NCBI GenBank assembly: GCA_031255695.1
Contig: JAIRSA010000043.1
Coordinates: 1 to 9,064, forward strand
Direction: 5' to 3'
Length of the DNA stretch: 9,064 nt
DNA from: Eubacteriales Family XIII. Incertae Sedis bacterium
Lineage (GTDB): Bacteria > Bacillota > Clostridia > Peptostreptococcales > Anaerovoracaceae
This document shows positions 5,732 to 9,064 of the stretch, piece after piece. Under the pieces are notes generated by a model. The model saw only the letters and a list, made by a program, of their open reading frames with translations, was not told where the DNA came from and did no database searches. Numbering within the stretch: the first letter of the stretch is position 1; every line of letters begins with the position of its first letter. The position numbers and the translations under genes were made by a program.

Positions 5732-7117
5732 TCAGCGCTCGTCGATCGGCGTATACACATTCCGGACGCACACATTCATATATGCCGGGCGGATGATCTT
5801 GCCCGCGTTTATCAGTTCCTCGATCCTATGGGCGCTCCATCCGGAAATGCGCGCGATTGCAAAGATCGGGGCGTAAAGCTCCAGCGGCAGATCCAGCATG
5901 CTGTAGACAAAGCCGCTGTAAAAGTCTATATTGGCGCTGACGCCCTTGTAAATCCTGCGCTCCCCGCTTATCACCTTGGCCGCCATCTCCGCGACCTTAT
6001 TGTACAGCAGATATTCCTCATGCCGCCCCTTCTCGCGGGACAGGCTCTCCACAAAGCGCTTGAATATGTTCGCCCGCGGGTCCGACAGCGAATAGACCGC
6101 GTGGCCCATGCCATAGACGAGCCCCGCCCGGTCAAAGGCCTCCCCATTGAGCAGAGCGCGTATGTACGCCTCGACCTCTTCATCATCCTTCCAGTCCTTC
6201 ACCGTCTTCATGATGTCGTCGAACATCTGCACGACCTTTATATTCGCGCCCCCGTGCTTCGGCCCCTTCAGCGAGCAGATTGACGCCGCGACGGAAGAAT
6301 AGGTGTCCGTGCCCGAAGACGAGACGACATGCGTGGTGAACGTCGAATTGTTGCCGCCGCCGTGCTCCGCATGCAGCACCAGCGCGACATCGAGGATCCT
6401 GGCCTCAAGCTTGCTGTACTTCCCGTCCTTGCGCAGCATTATCAGGATATTTTCCGCCGTGGACAGCCCAGCCTTGGGCGTATGTATGAACAGATCGTCG
6501 CTTGCGAAATAATGCCGGTAAGCCAGGTAGCCGTACACCGAAAGCAGCGGGAATACCGCGATCAACAGCAGCGACTGCCTGAGTACGTTCGCTATGCCCA
6601 CATCGTTCGCCTTCGTGTCATATGAATGCAATGTCAGGACGCTCCTCGCCAGCGTGTTCATCATATCCGCGTTCGGCGCCTTCATAATAATGTCGCGCAC
6701 GAAACTGCTGGGCAATGTCCTGTATTTTTCAAGCATCTTGGTGAAATCCGCGAGCTGCTTCCTGTCCGGCAGCTTGCCGAAAATGAGCAGGTACGTGGTC
6801 TCTTCGAAGCCGAAGCGGTCCTCTGTTATGAAGCCACGGACCAATTCCTCCACATCCACGCCGCGGAAAAACAGCTTGCCGTCCATGGGCACCTTCTCGC
6901 CCGACGAATTGTCAAAGGCCTGTATCTCGGAAATCTCCGTCAGGCCCGTGAGCACGCCGTTCCCCTCCAGGTCGCGCAGCCCCCTGTTGACCTTGTATTC
7001 GCGGTAGAGCGCCGGATCGATCACGCTGTTCTCAACGCAGACCTTGGCCAGCCTCTCGATCTCCGGAGTGATTTCAGAGTATCTATCGTCAAGAGTATCA
7101 AATCCTGTAGGTAACAT
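5732..7117 (-). CDS. Citrate synthase
   Basis: A 461-residue enzyme of the citrate synthase family, condensing acetyl-CoA with oxaloacetate to citrate. The catalytic triad is present: H288 in GPKHGGAN, H339 in GMGHAVY and D398 in NIDFYSG. These correspond to His274, His320 and Asp375 of the pig enzyme. Other family marks are LHAEHGGGNNST (248-259), DPR (346-348) and RISGWSAH (423-430). An N-terminal extension of roughly 50-60 residues before the first conserved region makes it somewhat longer than the common bacterial enzymes of 370-430 residues. SD GAGGG lies 7 nt before the ATG. It is downstream of the alcohol dehydrogenase gene on the same strand, 105 nt apart. No aconitase or isocitrate dehydrogenase gene is in view. 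A methylcitrate synthase activity cannot be excluded by sequence alone. Confidence 0.94.
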   Translation of the reverse strand: MLPTGFDTLDDRYSEITPEIERLAKVCVENSVIDPALYREYKVNRGLRDLEGNGVLTGLTEISEIQAFDNSSGEKVPMDGKLFFRGVDVEELVRGFITEDRFGFEETTYLLIFGKLPDRKQLADFTKMLEKYRTLPSSFVRDIIMKAPNADMMNTLARSVLTLHSYDTKANDVGIANVLRQSLLLIAVFPLLSVYGYLAYRHYFASDDLFIHTPKAGLSTAENILIMLRKDGKYSKLEARILDVALVLHAEHGGGNNSTFTTHVVSSSGTDTYSSVAASICSLKGPKHGGANIKVVQMFDDIMKTVKDWKDDEEVEAYIRALLNGEAFDRAGLVYGMGHAVYSLSDPRANIFKRFVESLSREKGRHEEYLLYNKVAEMAAKVISGERRIYKGVSANIDFYSGFVYSMLDLPLELYAPIFAIARISGWSAHRIEELINAGKIIRPAYMNVCVRNVYTPIDER

Positions 7118-7152
7118 AAAACATCCCTCTCAATTCAATTAGTTCGGAGAAC

Positions 7153-7158
7153 AGTATA
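7153..7158 (-). promoter_or_regulatory. Possible -10 element for citrate synthase
   Basis: TATACT on the minus strand (7158-7153) lies about 36 nt before the start codon. It matches 5 of 6 to the -10 consensus, but no acceptable -35 is found 16-18 nt further up. The gene may be read from here, or by read-through from the alcohol dehydrogenase gene. Confidence 0.25.
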
Positions 7159-7177
7159 GCCATCAATCCGATGAAGA

Positions 7178-7198
7178 GGCATACACGCGCCGTGTGCC
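7178..7198 (-). other. Bulged hairpin between the alcohol dehydrogenase and citrate synthase genes
   Basis: ACACG (7183-7187) pairs with CGTGT (7191-7195) around a 3-nt loop. The stem is extended by GGC/GCC beyond a 2-nt bulge. It lies 25 nt after the alcohol dehydrogenase stop, but no T-run follows on the minus strand, so it is not a canonical terminator. It may protect or partly separate the two messages. Confidence 0.3.
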
Positions 7199-7222
7199 AT
7201 CCGGCCGCAGCGCATACGCGCC

Positions 7223-8422
7223 TCACTTGGTCACAGCGCCGTAGATTTCGCGCACGGCGGCCGCGTCCATCGGTACGAAGCCTTTGATCAGCCCGCCGTT
7301 ATCCTCCATGCACCTGCGGACGACATCCTCAAGATCCCCTTCGGGCACGCCGAGCCCTTCCAGCGTCAGCGGCATGCCTATGGAAGCAAGCCAGGCGCGG
7401 AAACGCCGCACGCCGTCCGCCGCCGTCGCGGCCACGTCATCCATATCCAGCGCCGCCCCGAACACCTTGACGCCGAACTGCGCCACCCGCGCCACCTGCT
7501 TGGGCGTCCCGTGCTTTATCACATAATCCAGCATTGCGGGCATGGCCACAGACAGCCCCGCCCCATGCGCCGTATCGTAATGCCCGCTAAGCTGCGCCTC
7601 CAGCGGGTGCTCCCCGCCGCGCCCCTCCGCGTCTCTGCCGATGCCATTGACATCATTGTGGCTGAACGAGCCCGCAAGCATAAGCTCGGCCCGCGCCTCA
7701 TAGTCCCTTGGCTTGCTGACAGCTATGGGCGCATACCTCACGACCGTGCGGAATGTTCCTTCGCAGTATTCGTCGCCGAGGCAGCTGTCATTTACGCTGA
7801 AATATCTCATAAATGTATGGGCAAATATATCTGCGGACCCTGCGGCCGTCTGGTACGGGGACACCGTATACGTCAGTTCCGGGTTCATTATGGCGAACAG
7901 CGGGCGGCATGGCGTCCACATGAAGCCCTTCTTCATGCCTGTATTGCCGTCATCCACCAATACGCTTGAGCAGCTGGTCTCGCTGCCTGCCGCGGCAATG
8001 GTGTGGATGGTGCCGAGCGGCGCCATCTTCCGCGCCTCCGCCCCATTGTAGAACTGCCAATATTCCCCTTCATTTGCAAGCCCCAGCGCTATCGCCTTCG
8101 CCGTGTCGATGGAACTGCCGCCGCCTACGCCAAGCAGAAAGTCGATCTTCTCCTCGCGCGCCAGCCTAAGCCCCTCATCGACAAAGGTACGCCTGGGGTT
8201 CGGCTTGACCCCGCCAAGCTCGGCCCGATATATGCCTGCCGCATCCAGGGCGCCCGTAACCCGTTCGTAGAGCCCGCTCTTCTTGATGCTGCCCCCGCCG
8301 TACACGAGCATTAGCCGCGAACCGCCATATTTGCGCACAAACTCCCCAGCTCTCGCCTCAACGCCCTTTCCGAACAGTATTTCAGTATACATATGAAAAG
8401 AAAAATCGGCAAATGATTTCAC
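7223..8422 (-). CDS. Iron-dependent alcohol dehydrogenase (butanol dehydrogenase / YqhD type)
   Basis: A 399-residue group III alcohol dehydrogenase, reducing aldehydes to alcohols with NAD(P)H, a usual fermentative step. The start leads directly into the family opening FSFHMYTEILFGKG. YGGGSIKKSGLY (41-52) and GVGGGSSIDTAKAI (98-111) form the nucleotide-binding fold. Metal ligands are D198 and H202 in SADIFAHTF, H272 in GGEH and H286 in DTAHGAGL, with the 14-residue spacing of the last two seen in known members. I place the start at the GTG at 8422, because GGAGGTG lies exactly 6 nt before it. The longer open frame to 8506 adds 28 residues with a Cys-rich stretch that is absent from the family and has no SD. 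Citrate synthase follows 105 nt downstream on the same strand. NADH versus NADPH preference is not determined. Confidence 0.94.
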   Translation of the reverse strand: MKSFADFSFHMYTEILFGKGVEARAGEFVRKYGGSRLMLVYGGGSIKKSGLYERVTGALDAAGIYRAELGGVKPNPRRTFVDEGLRLAREEKIDFLLGVGGGSSIDTAKAIALGLANEGEYWQFYNGAEARKMAPLGTIHTIAAAGSETSCSSVLVDDGNTGMKKGFMWTPCRPLFAIMNPELTYTVSPYQTAAGSADIFAHTFMRYFSVNDSCLGDEYCEGTFRTVVRYAPIAVSKPRDYEARAELMLAGSFSHNDVNGIGRDAEGRGGEHPLEAQLSGHYDTAHGAGLSVAMPAMLDYVIKHGTPKQVARVAQFGVKVFGAALDMDDVAATAADGVRRFRAWLASIGMPLTLEGLGVPEGDLEDVVRRCMEDNGGLIKGFVPMDAAAVREIYGAVTK

Positions 8423-8428
8423 TGCTAG

Positions 8429-8435
8429 CACCTCC
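8429..8435 (-). promoter_or_regulatory. Ribosome binding site that fixes the alcohol dehydrogenase start
   Basis: On the minus strand GGAGGTG (8435-8429) is followed by 6 nt and then GTG at 8422-8420. This near-perfect SD decides in favour of the GTG start over upstream ATGs at 8443 and 8506. Confidence 0.85.
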
Positions 8436-8443
8436 ACTTCCAT

Positions 8444-8460
8444 CTGCCGCCATGCGGCAG
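8444..8460 (-). other. Perfect 7-bp hairpin in the alcohol dehydrogenase leader
   Basis: CTGCCGC (8444-8450) pairs with GCGGCAG (8454-8460) around a 3-nt loop. It ends 8 nt before the SD. A second partner, GCCGC at 8474-8478, could pair instead with GCGGC (8454-8458), giving two mutually exclusive folds. No known riboswitch is recognised. Confidence 0.4.
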
Positions 8461-8571
8461 TACAACAGCACAGGCCGCCTCCACAAGACAGGCAGCAAGA
8501 CGACAAAATGCAGTACGGCTATATCCACAAAATCTGAGTGAGAAGAATCACAGACACTGTATTGCAATCAG

Positions 8572-8600
8572 CATATATACTTTATCACAAACCCAATCAA
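8572..8600 (-). promoter_or_regulatory. Candidate alcohol dehydrogenase promoter carrying the 14-mer shared with scpA
   Basis: On the minus strand TTGATT (8600-8595) and TATATG (8577-8572) are 17 nt apart, each 4 of 6 to consensus. The 14-mer TGTGATAAAGTATA (8589-8576) lies between and overlaps them. It is identical to the one upstream of scpA. Reading the 14-mer itself as an extended -10 (TGT plus GATAAA) is an alternative. Either way the leader is about 145 nt. Confidence 0.4.
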
Positions 8601-8742
8601 AAATCAATGCCGCCCACAAGCTTATTTCTTGCATCCGCATCCGCCGATTTCCAGCCACCGCGGCGATCCGAAGGAACCGCCCTGGGGCTCGCGCCAAAGT
8701 TTTCATTTTGCCGTATCCGCATTGTCGGATCATCATATTCTG

Positions 8743-8771
8743 TTGAGGTTTGCCCTGCATCATGGTACAAT
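8743..8771 (+). promoter_or_regulatory. Extended -10 promoter for the rightmost gene
   Basis: TTGAGG (8743-8748), a 17-nt spacer, then TACAAT (8766-8771) preceded by TGG, an extended -10 motif. The -35 matches 4 of 6 and the -10 matches 5 of 6. It faces the gene starting at 9044. Transcription would begin near 8778, making a leader of about 265 nt that contains the 34-bp repeats. Confidence 0.6.
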
Positions 8772-8839
8772 TTGGTTAAGGCCCATGCCATAAGGCCATC
8801 AAGCTATCGGGCTATCAGGCGGCCGCCTGGCGCCACAGC

Positions 8840-8977
8840 CCGCCGAAACGCTCGGCGGTTCTGAAAGGCGGGCCTGCCGAAACGCTCGGCGGTTCTGAAA
8901 GGCAGGCCTGCCTAAACGCTCGGCGATTCCGCAAGGCGGGCTCGCCCAAGGGCTGGCCATTCAGCCAAATCCGTGAT
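8840..8977. repeat. 34-bp hairpin-forming tandem repeats, about 4 copies
   Basis: Units start at 8842, 8876, 8910 and 8944, an exact 34-bp period with growing divergence to the right. Each of the first two contains GCCGA, the loop AACGC, and TCGGC, a perfect small hairpin. In the first copy the stem extends to 7 bp (8840-8846 with 8852-8858). The third copy breaks the left arm (GCCTA) and the fourth is degenerate. TTCTGAAAGGC links the units. No unique spacers are present, so it is not CRISPR. It falls within the predicted leader of the 9044 gene. Confidence 0.85.
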
Positions 8978-9043
8978 GGGGCGCCCCCGCAAGCGCGGGA
9001 TCGCCGCCATACTCAAATCGAAAATATATGGAGGTTCGTTCTA

Positions 9044-9064
9044 TTGAGACTGAACAAGTATATC
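9044..9064 (+). CDS. Partial 5' end of an S4-domain protein, probably an RluB/RsuA-family pseudouridine synthase
   Basis: Only seven codons are in view. From a TTG start they read MRLNKYI, the typical beginning of the S4 RNA-binding domain of RluB/RsuA pseudouridine synthases, which modify 23S or 16S rRNA. SD GGAGG at 9030-9034 lies 9 nt before the TTG. In many Bacillota such a gene follows scpA-scpB. Here it would be in the same orientation but separated from them by the HAD, citrate synthase and alcohol dehydrogenase genes. Other S4 proteins share a similar start, so the family call is tentative. Confidence 0.6.

Noticed and set aside
8507..8840. Short frames on both strands between the alcohol dehydrogenase gene and the 34-bp repeats
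   Set aside because: None has a good SD or recognisable sequence, and they overlap two candidate promoters.

Overview
The window looks like chromosome from an anaerobic, moderately GC-rich member of the Bacillota, probably class Clostridia. The grounds are the scpA-scpB condensin pair with an 8-nt overlap, strong Shine-Dalgarno (SD) sequences about 7 nt before most starts, an iron-dependent butanol-dehydrogenase-type alcohol dehydrogenase, a citrate synthase, and a TTG-started S4/pseudouridine-synthase-type gene at the right edge. The genus cannot be fixed from this sequence.

Layout. Positions 1-345 hold a GC-rich array of 25-bp tandem repeats followed by a long perfect hairpin. Positions 378-2830 form an AT-rich island (roughly 35-45% GC in lines counted by eye, against about 55-65% in the flanking genes). 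It carries a two-gene minus-strand operon: a 126-residue protein of unknown function, then a 584-residue SAMHD1/dGTPase-type HD-domain protein with every active-site residue in place, closed by a clear intrinsic terminator. Positions 2930-3260 return to GC-rich sequence with a degenerate array of about 41-bp repeats just before scpA.

Positions 3261-5655 are a plus-strand operon: scpA, scpB and a Cof-type HAD phosphatase. The scpB product ends in an unusual Gly/Ala/acidic tail encoded partly by 24-bp repeats. Convergent to it on the minus strand lie an iron-dependent alcohol dehydrogenase (start moved to a GTG at 8422) and, downstream of it, citrate synthase (start 7117). The right end (8423-9043) is a 620-nt non-coding stretch. 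It holds a likely alcohol dehydrogenase promoter, a good extended -10 promoter facing right, and 34-bp hairpin-forming tandem repeats in what would be the 5' leader of the gene starting at 9044 (RluB/RsuA-like, only 7 codons visible).

How the parts fit. ScpA and ScpB are the non-SMC subunits of the chromosome-compacting SMC complex, and the HAD phosphatase is probably a co-transcribed passenger. The alcohol dehydrogenase and citrate synthase belong to fermentative and acetyl-CoA metabolism. The AT-rich HD module is the accessory element. By homology it should hydrolyse deoxynucleoside triphosphates, and its base composition and tight pairing with a small unknown partner fit a horizontally acquired defence or toxin-antitoxin-like cassette. 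That role is inference, not shown by the sequence.
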